Shown here: piece by piece, positions 1-6,686 of the stretch | How the letters are laid out: each line of letters starts with the position of its first letter | Numbering within the stretch: the first letter of the stretch is position 1 | DNA from: Planctomycetaceae bacterium | GTDB lineage: Bacteria > Planctomycetota > Planctomycetia > Pirellulales > Pirellulaceae | NCBI GenBank assembly: GCA_005773145.1 | Contig: SXHS01000172.1 | Coordinates: 1 to 6,869, forward strand | Length of the DNA stretch: 6,869 nucleotides | Reading direction: 5' to 3' | Position numbers and translations under genes: made by a program | The notes under the pieces: model-generated | What the model was told of the DNA's origin: nothing | Databases searched by the model: none | The model's input: only the letters and a program-made list of their open reading frames with translations

Positions 1-1
1 A

Positions 2-304
2 GTGGCCGCGTTGATGGTGACGGGGTGCGAGCGAGTGCCCACGTTGAAGTTGGTCAACAATACACCGTTGTCGGCATCATTCGAAATAGGTGGCGTTCCC
101 GTACCGATTACAGTGGAACCCAACGGATCGAGCCCTGCCGCGCCTCATCCGGTTGGCACGGTAACGGTCAAGGCGCGTACGCTGATCGCGGAAGTTACCA
201 AGACCTGTAATTTGGTCCAGGGGTCGCAGACCAAGGTCACGCTCACGCGTCCGGGGCTGGGCCAATTGCAATTGGACTGTGTCATCGTCCCCAATGAGGA
301 TTAG
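2..304 (+). CDS. Small putative lipoprotein, 5' end cut by the window edge
   Basis: The frame is open from the first bases of the window to a TAG stop at 302-304. The visible start contains a lipobox-like stretch, L-M-V-T-G-C, with the cysteine encoded at 26-28. This suggests a type II (lipoprotein) signal peptide cleaved before that cysteine, giving a mature chain of about 92 residues anchored to a membrane. A GTG at position 2 could serve as a start, but the basic N-region of a signal peptide is missing, so the true start is probably upstream of the window. The mature part is rich in Val, Thr and Pro, which suggests a small beta-rich domain; I recognise no family. Its last bases overlap the likely start of the DUF1559 gene, so the two are probably co-transcribed. 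Small lipoproteins beside DUF1559 genes are common in planctomycetes. Function unknown. Confidence 0.6.
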   Translation: MAALMVTGCERVPTLKLVNNTPLSASFEIGGVPVPITVEPNGSSPAAPHPVGTVTVKARTLIAEVTKTCNLVQGSQTKVTLTRPGLGQLQLDCVIVPNED

Positions 305-1247
305 TTACCATCGTGCGGACACCGACTGCAGCCGCAGCCACCCCGTGCCGGTTCAGCCCATACGGATGGTGCGCGGCAGGCCGGCGCAAGCGGTTGTAGT
401 CGCGAGCACCGCCAGCCGCGCCTCGCTCGGCTTCACGCTGATCGAGCTGTTGGTTGTGATTGCGATTGTGGGGATGATGGCTGGACTGCTGATTCCCGCC
501 GTCCAGTCGGCGCGCGAGGCCGCGCGCCGTACCGAGTGTCAGAGCCGATTGCAGCAGCAGGGCTTGGCCTTGCAGGCGTTTCATGCGGCCCGTGGCTCCT
601 TCCCGGCAGGAAGGGACGGGGCACCGCCGTTGAGTCTCGCTTCGCACGAGCACTCCTGGTCGACACACATCTTGCCGTTTTTGGAAGAGTCGCCGCTGTA
701 CGACGCCTACGACTTCTCTCGTCCTTGGAATGACGGTCATTCCGACGGTTCGGGGAACCGCTTGTTGACAGCGGTCACGTTGCCTGTTTTCTTGTGCCCA
801 TCCACGTCGCACGACTGGGCTGGTGCCACGGACTATGGTGGCAGTTATGGGACCATGTTGACGCGACTTCCACCTGGTTTCGGTGTGGGATACGCGTTTG
901 ACTCGGGCGTATTGGTGGCGGTCCATGCGCTGTCAGCGGGTACCATTCGCCAGTCGCCGATCCGGATTGCGGAGATTTCCGACGGCACCAGCCGTACATT
1001 CCTGGTGTTGGAGGATGCGGGGCGTGTTGCCGAAGAGGGGGGCCAATGGGGGAACGGGCACAATTGTTTCTCGGTGGACCTCGATGGCCCCAATCAGCAT
1101 CGGTCGAATGAGATCTATAGTGATCATCCGGGGGGTGCCCACGCGCTGATGGCCGACGGTTCGCTGCGATTCGTCCCCAACGTCATCGACCCATCGGTTT
1201 TGGGCGGGCTCTGCACACGCGGCGGCGGCGAAGCGATCGCCGATTGA
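294..1247 (+). CDS. DUF1559 (SBP_bac_10) family prepilin-like protein
   Basis: This is a prepilin-like secreted or surface protein of a family expanded in Planctomycetota; its molecular role is not established. From the ATG at 294 it has 317 residues. A prepilin peptidase site, G-F-T-L-I-E, lies at about residues 46-51. A hydrophobic helix follows (LLVVIAIVGMMAGLLIPAV), then the charged QSAREAARR segment usual in this family. The C-terminal H-X9-DG motif is at residues 278-289 (H-P-G-G ... A-D-G). The start is uncertain. ATG 294 overlaps the upstream lipoprotein gene by 11 bases, which suggests coupling, but it gives a long 46-residue leader. ATG 366 would give a 22-residue leader, closer to usual, and GTG 279 is also in frame. 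None has a clear Shine-Dalgarno sequence. The TGA stop lies 3 bases from the stop of the convergent dus gene. Confidence 0.9.
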   Translation: MRISYHRADTDCSRSHPVPVQPIRMVRGRPAQAVVVASTASRASLGFTLIELLVVIAIVGMMAGLLIPAVQSAREAARRTECQSRLQQQGLALQAFHAARGSFPAGRDGAPPLSLASHEHSWSTHILPFLEESPLYDAYDFSRPWNDGHSDGSGNRLLTAVTLPVFLCPSTSHDWAGATDYGGSYGTMLTRLPPGFGVGYAFDSGVLVAVHALSAGTIRQSPIRIAEISDGTSRTFLVLEDAGRVAEEGGQWGNGHNCFSVDLDGPNQHRSNEIYSDHPGGAHALMADGSLRFVPNVIDPSVLGGLCTRGGGEAIAD

Positions 1248-1250
1248 CCC

Positions 1251-2378
1251 CTAGGCCTGCATGTCGCTCTCTTCTTGGCAAGTGGCATTGCTGCCGACAT
1301 GAATCTTAGGATCGGGGTGGACACCCGGAAGATCTTCGCAGTACCACTGCGCCAACACGCGATCCCAATCGGCGCGACACTTCACACGCGCGAGCGCCTC
1401 GCGGACCTCGAGGTGCTGGGGATGGAGCGCTGCGTACTTGATGCCAAACTTGCGCATGAGCGGACCGCATCGTTCCTGATGCAATTGCTCGGCCAATCGA
1501 TAGTGTTCGCTGATGACTTGCCGTTGTTCCCAAAGACTGGGGGGAGCAGGGAGCGGCTGGCCATCAACTAGGGCCCGCGCCTGCGAGAAAATCCAGGGGT
1601 TGCCGATGGCACCGCGGGCAACGGTGACACCGTCGACCCCTGTTTCTTCGAGCATCTTGAGGCATGCATGTGGGGTGAAAAGGTCGCCGCTCCCCAGGAT
1701 GATACGTGAGCCGGCCCAGGACTTAACCTTGCGGAGAAAGTCCCACCGGCTGGGGCCGACATAGCGTTGTACGACGGTGCGACCGTGGATGGTGGCAGCG
1801 GCGATTCCGATTGCGAAGGCCCCTTCCAGAATGCGAAAAAAATGGTCCTCGCTTTCGGGCCGGTCGTCGATGCCCCGTCGCATTTTCACGGTGACGGGGA
1901 TATGCGCGGGGACGACATCGCGCGTACGCTGGACGATCTCCAAGGCCACTTCCGGTTGACTGAGGTGAAAGCCACCGCGGCAGCGCCCCAGGACCTTTTT
2001 GACGGGGCAACCAAAATTGATGTCGATGACATCATATCCCACCTCGACCAAGCGCCGCGCGCCCGCCGCAAATTGATCCGGTTCCGCTCCCATCAATTGG
2101 CCACCCACGGGATGATCCTCGGCGGCAATCTCCAGAAATCGCCGGTTTCGTTGGCGGTTTTTTACCGCGATGAGGAATTGGTCGAGCATCACCTCGCAGA
2201 GTGCGTACGAGGCGCCCAGTCGGCGGGCGATAAGGCGCATGGGACCGTCGCTGTACCCCGATAGGGCCGCTTGCACGACCGGAAAGCCGATATCGACGCC
2301 CCCGATGCGCAGCGGAGAAGGCCCCGTGGCAGGGTGGGCGGCGGGAGTCGCGGCATGCGGCGCGGCGCGGAATTGCAT
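1251..2378 (-). CDS. dus: tRNA-dihydrouridine synthase (Dus family)
   Basis: This FMN-dependent enzyme reduces specific uridines in tRNA to dihydrouridine using NADPH, in the cytoplasm. The product has 375 residues, somewhat longer than DusB-type enzymes because of a 25-30 residue Ala/Pro-rich N-terminus. TIM-barrel family signatures appear in order: P-V-V-Q-A-A-L-S-G-Y-S-D near 33-44 (usually A-P-M-A-G-x-T-D); D-I-N-F-G-C-P-V-K-K-V at 119-129 with the presumed catalytic Cys124; T-V-K-M-R-R-G near 163; T-I-H-G-R-T near 196; G-S-G-D near 229; and V-A-R-G-A-I-G-N-P-W-I-F near 253. The start is the ATG at 2378-2376, chosen because it shares one base with the zwf stop (TGATG), a common arrangement for translational coupling. 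The upstream in-frame extension lies inside zwf and is probably not translated. It is the last gene of the cluster. The DusB-like motifs are clear, but the exact subgroup (DusA/B/C or a lineage-specific type) cannot be fixed by eye. Confidence 0.92.
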   Translation of the reverse strand: MQFRAAPHAATPAAHPATGPSPLRIGGVDIGFPVVQAALSGYSDGPMRLIARRLGASYALCEVMLDQFLIAVKNRQRNRRFLEIAAEDHPVGGQLMGAEPDQFAAGARRLVEVGYDVIDINFGCPVKKVLGRCRGGFHLSQPEVALEIVQRTRDVVPAHIPVTVKMRRGIDDRPESEDHFFRILEGAFAIGIAAATIHGRTVVQRYVGPSRWDFLRKVKSWAGSRIILGSGDLFTPHACLKMLEETGVDGVTVARGAIGNPWIFSQARALVDGQPLPAPPSLWEQRQVISEHYRLAEQLHQERCGPLMRKFGIKYAALHPQHLEVREALARVKCRADWDRVLAQWYCEDLPGVHPDPKIHVGSNATCQEESDMQA

Positions 2379-3850
2379 CAGGTTTGTCCCGGGACATCGT
2401 GAAAGACCGGGCAGACGTCGAACCAATCTCGACCCTGCTGGCGAATCCAGGCGGCCGCGCCTTCCGGCCCCCATTCTCCGGCCGGATAGATCTCCAAGGG
2501 GGGGGCGGCGGGACTATTCCAAGCCGCGAGGATGGGGTCGATGATGCCCCAGGCCAACTCAACCTCATCATTGCGGGCGAACAGGCTGGCGTCACCGTTC
2601 ATGGCATCCAGTAGCAGCCGCTGATAGGAGTCGGGAATGGGTTCCGTGTATTCCCGATGAAAGCGAAAATCCAGATCGGTCATCCTCAGTCGCATGCCTT
2701 GATCCGGAACCTTGGTTTGAAAGTGTAATTGGATCCCCTCAGCGGGCTGGATCTGCAGGACCAGTCGGTTGGCCTCCATTTCCCGGCGCGCGTTGACATC
2801 GAACATCAAATGGGGTGGCGGTCGGAATTGAATGACAATCTGCGTGGTGCGGCAAGACATCGCCTTACCACTGCGCAGGTAAAAAGGTACTCCCTGCCAC
2901 CTCCAATTATCCACGTGGAGTTTCAGTACGGCACAGGTCGCGGTCTGGCTGTTAGCAGCCACCCCTTCTTCTTTCAGGTATCCCGCATATTGTCCGCGCA
3001 GTGTGTCGCGAGCGAAGTCCGCCCCCCGGAGAGGCCGGATGGCCTGCAAAACCTTGACCTTTTCGTCACGTACCAAGCCCGCCTCATAACGGGCCGGGCA
3101 TTCCATCGCCGTGATCATCATCAGCTGCAGCAAGTGATTTTGAAACATGTCACGCAGCACGCCGGATTGATCGTAGTAGGCACCGCGGCGCCCAACGCGA
3201 ACTTCTTCGGCCACCGTAATCTGCACGTGGTCGACATAATTGCGATTCCAAACGGGTTCAAAGATGCTGTTTGCAAATCTCAACACCAACAGATTCTGCA
3301 CCGTTTCTTTGCCCAGATAATGATCGATGCGATAGATCTGCTGTTCACTAAACACCTGGTGGGCCACACCATTTAATCGTTTGGCCGTCGGCAGATCAGA
3401 GCCGAATGGCTTTTCGATGACGACTCGTCGAATGCCGTTCTCTTCGTGTGACATGCCGGCCGCACCCATATTTTGCAGGGCTTGTTCATACAGGGACGGG
3501 AGCGTCGACAGGTAATAGAGACGCGAAGCGTTCGCCTTGTCTTCGAGGTCCGTGAGGAACTGTTGCAGGCGTGCCACATCCGCAGGCTGTGCAATGTCAC
3601 CCGCACAATAGAACAGCTGTTGAGCAAATGCCTGCCAGGCCTCCGTCGTGAACTGATCTCCCGCGTGTCGCCCGACCGCTTCGGCCAACTGATTCCGAAA
3701 CTCGTCATGGCTCAAAGAACTACGTGAAAATCCCACGATACGGCAAGGGGATGGCAAACGCCCCTTGCGGTGCAACAGATAGAGCGCCGGAATCAATTTG
3801 CGACTTGTCAAATCTCCCGAGGCACCGACGATCACGACCGAGTGACTCAT
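2378..3850 (-). CDS. zwf: Glucose-6-phosphate 1-dehydrogenase
   Basis: This enzyme oxidises glucose 6-phosphate to 6-phosphoglucono-1,5-lactone with reduction of NADP+ or NAD+, the first step of the oxidative pentose phosphate pathway, in the cytoplasm. The 490-residue product has the usual family length. It shows the nucleotide-binding G-A-S-G-D-L-T-S-R-K at 9-18, E-K-P-F-G at 146-150, and the substrate-site signature R-I-D-H-Y-L-G-K-E at 174-182. It also has Q-N-H at 237-239, whose His239 matches the catalytic histidine of the Leuconostoc enzyme. R-S-G-K is at 326-329 and the C-terminal A-G-E-W-G-P at 457-462. The ATG at 3850 places the Rossmann motif at the normal distance from the N-terminus; a TTG extension upstream is unlikely. 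A weak GGA lies 6 bases before the start. It follows the SDR by 45 bp and overlaps the start of dus by one base. A run of eight C (coding strand) at 2498-2505 leaves the reading frame intact. Confidence 0.97.
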   Translation of the reverse strand: MSHSVVIVGASGDLTSRKLIPALYLLHRKGRLPSPCRIVGFSRSSLSHDEFRNQLAEAVGRHAGDQFTTEAWQAFAQQLFYCAGDIAQPADVARLQQFLTDLEDKANASRLYYLSTLPSLYEQALQNMGAAGMSHEENGIRRVVIEKPFGSDLPTAKRLNGVAHQVFSEQQIYRIDHYLGKETVQNLLVLRFANSIFEPVWNRNYVDHVQITVAEEVRVGRRGAYYDQSGVLRDMFQNHLLQLMMITAMECPARYEAGLVRDEKVKVLQAIRPLRGADFARDTLRGQYAGYLKEEGVAANSQTATCAVLKLHVDNWRWQGVPFYLRSGKAMSCRTTQIVIQFRPPPHLMFDVNARREMEANRLVLQIQPAEGIQLHFQTKVPDQGMRLRMTDLDFRFHREYTEPIPDSYQRLLLDAMNGDASLFARNDEVELAWGIIDPILAAWNSPAAPPLEIYPAGEWGPEGAAAWIRQQGRDWFDVCPVFHDVPGQT

Positions 3851-3895
3851 AGTTCGTCCATTTCCATTCGCTTGTCCATAAGTGCGAAACCGCAA

Positions 3896-4742
3896 CTAAA
3901 ATCGCATAGCGGTAAAACCGCCGTCGACGTAGACGTCGCTCCCCGTAATAAAACTTCCAGCTTTGCGAGACAGCAGCAATAGGGCCGCCCCCACCAGCTC
4001 ATCGGGATCGCCGAAGCGGCCCATGGGCGTGCCTCGCATGATATGGGAGATCCGCTCTTGGTCCAAAATCTTTCGATTTTGCTCAGCTGGAAAGAAACCC
4101 GGACAGAGTACGTTGATCCGCACGTTACGCCCGGCATATTCACGCGCCAGGTTCTGCGTGAGGTTGACCACGGCGGCTTTGGAAGCGGAGTAGGCGAACA
4201 CCCGCGACAAGGGCAAATGGGCCGAGACGCTGCCGATATTGAGGATCGATCCCCCCAGTGGTTGCTGGCTCATGCGGGGGGGCGAACGATTGGCAAGCCC
4301 AATGGGTGGCGGTGAGGTTGGCTTGCAGCACGCGATCCCACTCATCGTCCGGAATCTGCTCGTAGGGGATGGCCGAGTTGACTCCCGCACAATTCACCAG
4401 CATGTCAACCTGATCGAACCGCGTCACCACCTCGTCGAGCAATTGCCGAATGGAATCATGGGACGTGACATCAACCGGCAGGTAGCTGGCCTGGCGACCC
4501 TTGCGGTGGATCGATGCCACGCGCTCCTCGCCGCGTTCAGAGCCACGTCCGGCGATCACGACCGTGGCCCCTGCGCTGGCCAAGCCCTCGCTGATGGCGC
4601 CCCCCAGCACACCGGTGCCGCCGATTACCACGGCCACCTGGCCTTCCATACCAAATAGTTGATCGAGGAAGTCCCGTGGACTGGGGCTCGCCGAGTTCGT
4701 CGGAGGGGCTGCGGAGGGTTTGGGTGGAACTTCATGCGTCAT
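3896..4742 (-). CDS. Short-chain dehydrogenase/reductase, interrupted by a +1 frameshift
   Basis: This is a classical NAD(P)-dependent SDR oxidoreductase split over two frames. The N-terminal part, from ATG 4742, has the Rossmann motif G-G-T-G-V-L-G-G at 41-48, an Asp91 at the D-V-T position, N-C-A-G at 117-120 and N142. The other frame carries Ser171 in N-I-G-S-V-S, catalytic Y184-x-x-x-K188 (Y-S-A-S-K) and a C-terminal Y-V-D-G-G-F. The frames meet at seven C (coding strand) at 4282-4276. Counting six C there gives one 281-residue protein with normal motif spacing. Read as sequenced, translation stops at 4140 after 200 residues, without the catalytic Tyr/Lys. The segment P-G-F-F-P-A-E-Q-N-R followed by T-P-M-G-R-F-G recalls mannonate/fructuronate and gluconate dehydrogenases, so a sugar acid is a reasonable guess for the substrate. 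The first 22 residues are Ser/Pro-rich and atypical. It may be a sequencing error, a young pseudogene or a recoded gene. Confidence 0.85.
4276..4282 (-). other. C7 homopolymer at the SDR frameshift
   Basis: Seven consecutive C on the coding strand (G on the + strand) mark the point where the SDR reading frame changes. Upstream of the run the frame encodes N-L-T-A-T-H-W-A-C-Q-S-F-A; downstream, the next frame encodes M-S-Q-Q-P-L-G-G-S-I-L-N-I-G. Removing one C joins the two parts with family-like spacing. Adding one C instead produces an immediate TGA, so the sequence has one base too many rather than one too few. Confidence 0.8.
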
Positions 4743-4778
4743 AGTGAGGTTTCTCAATACCAAGCAGTCAACGGAGTC

Positions 4779-4788
4779 TGACGCGTCA
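4779..4788. repeat. Perfect 10-bp palindrome between gnd and the SDR
   Basis: TGACGCGTCA is a perfect palindrome inside the 56-bp gap between the gnd stop and the SDR start. It could be a small operator or chance; there is no U-tract, so it is not an intrinsic terminator. The rest of the gap holds no recognisable promoter or strong ribosome binding site. Confidence 0.3.
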
Positions 4789-4798
4789 TGTTGGCCGG

Positions 4799-6247
4799 TC
4801 AATGGGGTGGGCGTCGCTCTTGCAACCACGGGGTGTGAAAGACGCCCTCTCGGTCGGTTCGTTGATACGTGTGGGCGCCGAAGTAGTCTCGCTGTGCCTG
4901 CAGCAGGTTGGCAGGTAGGCGGGCAGTGCGATAGCCGTCGAAGTAGGCCAAGGCCGACATCATGGCCGGCACCGCGATACCCTGCTCCACCGCGACCGTT
5001 ACGACGCGCCGCCAACTGGCTTGGGCAGCTTCCACTGCCTGTCGAAAATACGGGGCCAGCAAGAGATTTTCCAAATCGGGTTGGGCGTCGAAGGCCTCCT
5101 TAATGCGATCCAGAAACTTGGCACGAATGATGCAGCCCCCCCGCCACAACAGGGCCAGGTCGCCGAAATTCAACGGCCAATCATGTTCCTCGGCTGCCGC
5201 TCGCAATTGCACGAACCCTTGCGCGTAGCTGCAAATTTTGGAGGCGTAGAGCGCCTGCCGCACGGCTTCGATGAATCCGCTGCGATCCGCGACCTGCGGT
5301 TTCTTCGGTCCGGTCAAGACTTGACTGGCACGGACGCGGGCGGGTTGGATGGCGGACAGACAACGTGCGTACACGGCTTCCGTTACCAGCGTGCTGGGAA
5401 CGCCCAGGTCCAGCGCCAACTGACTCATCCATTTTCCAGTTCCCTTACTCCCGGCTTTGTCGAGGATCATATCGACCAGATCGTTCTTGGTGAGCGAGTC
5501 CTTTACACTAAAAATATCGCGAGTGATTTCAATCAGGTAGCTATCGAGGTCTCCTCGATTCCAATCGGCAAACACATCGTAGAGTTGTGAGTTGCTCAAG
5601 CCGATGGCCTGCTGCAGAAGGAAATAGGCCTCGCAGATCATCTGCATGTCACCGTACTCGATACCGTTGTGTACCATCTTAACGTAATGGCCGGCTCCCC
5701 GTGGTCCCACCCATTCGCAGCAGGGAATGTCCTGGCGCGGGCCAACCTTGGCCGCGATGGACTGGAAGATGGGTTTGATGATTGGCCATGCCGCAGCGCT
5801 TCCCCCCGGCATCAAACTGGGGCCCAAGAGGGCGCCTTCTTCTCCCCCCGAAACCCCAGAGCCAACGAATAATAGCCCTCGATTCTCGACGTATCGCGTG
5901 CGTCGTTCGGTATCAGCGAAGTGGGTATTGCCGCCATCGATGATGATATCTCCGGGGCTCAAAAGTGGAATCAGCTGATCGATGAGTTCATCAACGGCAG
6001 GCCCAGCCTTGACGAGCATCATGACCTTGCGGGGCGGCTTCAACGACTGCACGAGTTCCGTGATCGAGTGACAGCCGACCAATTGCTTTCCAGCCCCCCT
6101 CCCCTGCATGAGTTGATCGACGCGGTCGGTGGTTCGGTTAAAGACGGCCATGCGGTAACCACGGCTCTCGATGTTGAGCGCCAGATTTTCGCCCATTACC
6201 GCCAGGCCAATCAGGCCGAAATCGCAACTTGCTTTGGTTTCCATCAT
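4799..6247 (-). CDS. gnd: 6-phosphogluconate dehydrogenase, decarboxylating
   Basis: This enzyme converts 6-phosphogluconate to ribulose 5-phosphate and CO2 with reduction of NADP+ (or NAD+), the last oxidative step of the pentose phosphate pathway, in the cytoplasm. The 482-residue product matches the long (about 470-485) dimeric form. It has the nucleotide-binding G-L-I-G-L-A-V-M-G-E-N-L near 11-22, N-R-T at 37-39, I-I-D-G-G-N at 102-107 and G-S-G-V-S-G-G-E-E-G-A at 129-139. The core motif H-Y-V-K-M-V-H-N-G-I-E-Y-G-D at 187-200 has Lys190 and Glu197 in the catalytic positions. The C-terminal signature Q-R-D-Y-F-G-A-H-T-Y is at 452-461. The start is one of two adjacent ATGs (6247 or 6244); both place the Rossmann motif correctly, and an upstream extension to 6310 has no support. 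It is the first gene of the cluster, so it probably lies closest to the promoter. No strong Shine-Dalgarno sequence is visible. Confidence 0.97.
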   Translation of the reverse strand: MMETKASCDFGLIGLAVMGENLALNIESRGYRMAVFNRTTDRVDQLMQGRGAGKQLVGCHSITELVQSLKPPRKVMMLVKAGPAVDELIDQLIPLLSPGDIIIDGGNTHFADTERRTRYVENRGLLFVGSGVSGGEEGALLGPSLMPGGSAAAWPIIKPIFQSIAAKVGPRQDIPCCEWVGPRGAGHYVKMVHNGIEYGDMQMICEAYFLLQQAIGLSNSQLYDVFADWNRGDLDSYLIEITRDIFSVKDSLTKNDLVDMILDKAGSKGTGKWMSQLALDLGVPSTLVTEAVYARCLSAIQPARVRASQVLTGPKKPQVADRSGFIEAVRQALYASKICSYAQGFVQLRAAAEEHDWPLNFGDLALLWRGGCIIRAKFLDRIKEAFDAQPDLENLLLAPYFRQAVEAAQASWRRVVTVAVEQGIAVPAMMSALAYFDGYRTARLPANLLQAQRDYFGAHTYQRTDREGVFHTPWLQERRPPH

Positions 6248-6287
6248 GTGGCTCGCTGTCGGTGATATGGCTATCGCTACAAAGTTG

Positions 6288-6317
6288 GTTAGATGGAGTC
6301 GAACACACAACCGTCAG
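6288..6317 (-). promoter_or_regulatory. Weak sigma-70-like promoter candidate for the gnd cluster
   Basis: On the minus strand, CTGACG (6317-6312) and TCTAAC (6293-6288) each match four of six bases of the -35 and -10 consensus, with an 18-bp spacer. This would give a leader of roughly 35 bases before the gnd start. Planctomycete promoters often match the consensus poorly, and matches this weak also arise by chance, so this is only a candidate. Confidence 0.2.
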
Positions 6318-6380
6318 AATCGAGGCCGACTTGTCGCGAGTTCCCAGCCAAAACGCCCATCGTACCACACATCTTTGGGT

Positions 6381-6407
6381 GCCACGGGCGGCTTGTCCGC
6401 CCGTGGC
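6381..6407. repeat. Perfect 11-bp inverted repeat (GC-rich hairpin)
   Basis: GCCACGGGCGG at 6381-6391 is followed by a five-base loop (CTTGT) and its exact reverse complement at 6397-6407. No T-tract follows on either strand, so it does not look like an intrinsic terminator. It lies 134 bp upstream of the gnd start. From memory, similar GTGCCACGGGCGG hairpins recur between planctomycete genes, which suggests a dispersed repeat rather than a gene-specific control site. Confidence 0.75.
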
Positions 6408-6485
6408 CGTGTGCGCGAGTGACACTCGAAGTTGGCCGGAATACGCCCCAATGGGCAACGCCGTGACGGATTTTTTGATGGGTCG

Positions 6486-6515
6486 CTCGTTTTCAGGCTC
6501 CCGCCTGGGGATGAG
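6486..6515. repeat. Hairpin with decayed left arm (CAGGC-TCCC-GCCTG core)
   Basis: A stem of about 13 pairs surrounds a TCCC loop (6499-6502). The five innermost pairs are perfect, and four of the outer pairs are T-G or G-T wobbles when read as + strand RNA. The pattern looks like an originally perfect palindrome whose C residues became T on the left arm. It resembles the CTCGTTCCCAGGCT... family of bacterial intergenic palindromes that I recall as common in several phyla. It lies just inside the left arm of the larger inverted repeat. Confidence 0.5.
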
Positions 6516-6550
6516 ATAGAACTACAAGCACGAAGCGCAAGCGAGTGAGT

Positions 6551-6566
6551 CCCACGCAAGTGTGGG
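6551..6566. repeat. Small hairpin CCCAC-loop-GTGGG
   Basis: A five-base stem (6551-6555 with 6562-6566) closes a six-base loop. It follows ACGAAGCGCAAGCGAGTGAG, a phrase I recall from Pirellula-group intergenic repeats. Alone it is too weak to assign a role. Confidence 0.3.
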
Positions 6567-6686
6567 TTATGCGGCGATCGGCGGGAGTGCGGACGCATCC
6601 CGATGGTTTCTCGGCGCCAACCGTGTTTCCGGTCGTCACAGATGGTAAGGCGCAGCGTGGGAACGAGAAAACCCCATTTTGCCCAG

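Noticed and set aside
282..926. Minus-strand open frame opposite the DUF1559 gene (214 residues)
   Set aside because: The composition is Arg/Gln-rich and motif-free, and it is antisense to the prepilin and central region of a clear gene.
1226..1242. Hairpin CGGCGA-loop-TCGCCG near the DUF1559 stop as a terminator
   Set aside because: There is no T-tract on either side and it lies within coding sequence; a six-pair GC-rich stem is expected by chance here.
1767..2264. + strand open frame opposite dus (165 residues)
   Set aside because: It overlaps the catalytic core of Dus in antisense and has no independent support.
2498..2505. C8 run in zwf as a second frameshift or phase-variable site
   Set aside because: The frame continues correctly into the conserved C-terminal A-G-E-W-G-P segment, so the gene is intact.
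2729..3376. Long + strand open frame opposite zwf (215 residues)
   Set aside because: It lies antisense to conserved zwf motifs, has no family signature and is explained by high G+C in the real gene.
5021..5590. Long + strand open frame opposite gnd (189 residues)
   Set aside because: It is antisense to the gnd catalytic and C-terminal region, with no recognisable motif or start signal.
6281..6360. tRNA-like stretch on the minus strand (TTCGACT and a trailing TAACCA)
   Set aside because: The bases around the T-loop-like heptamer do not form a T-stem, and no matching acceptor or D-arm could be built.
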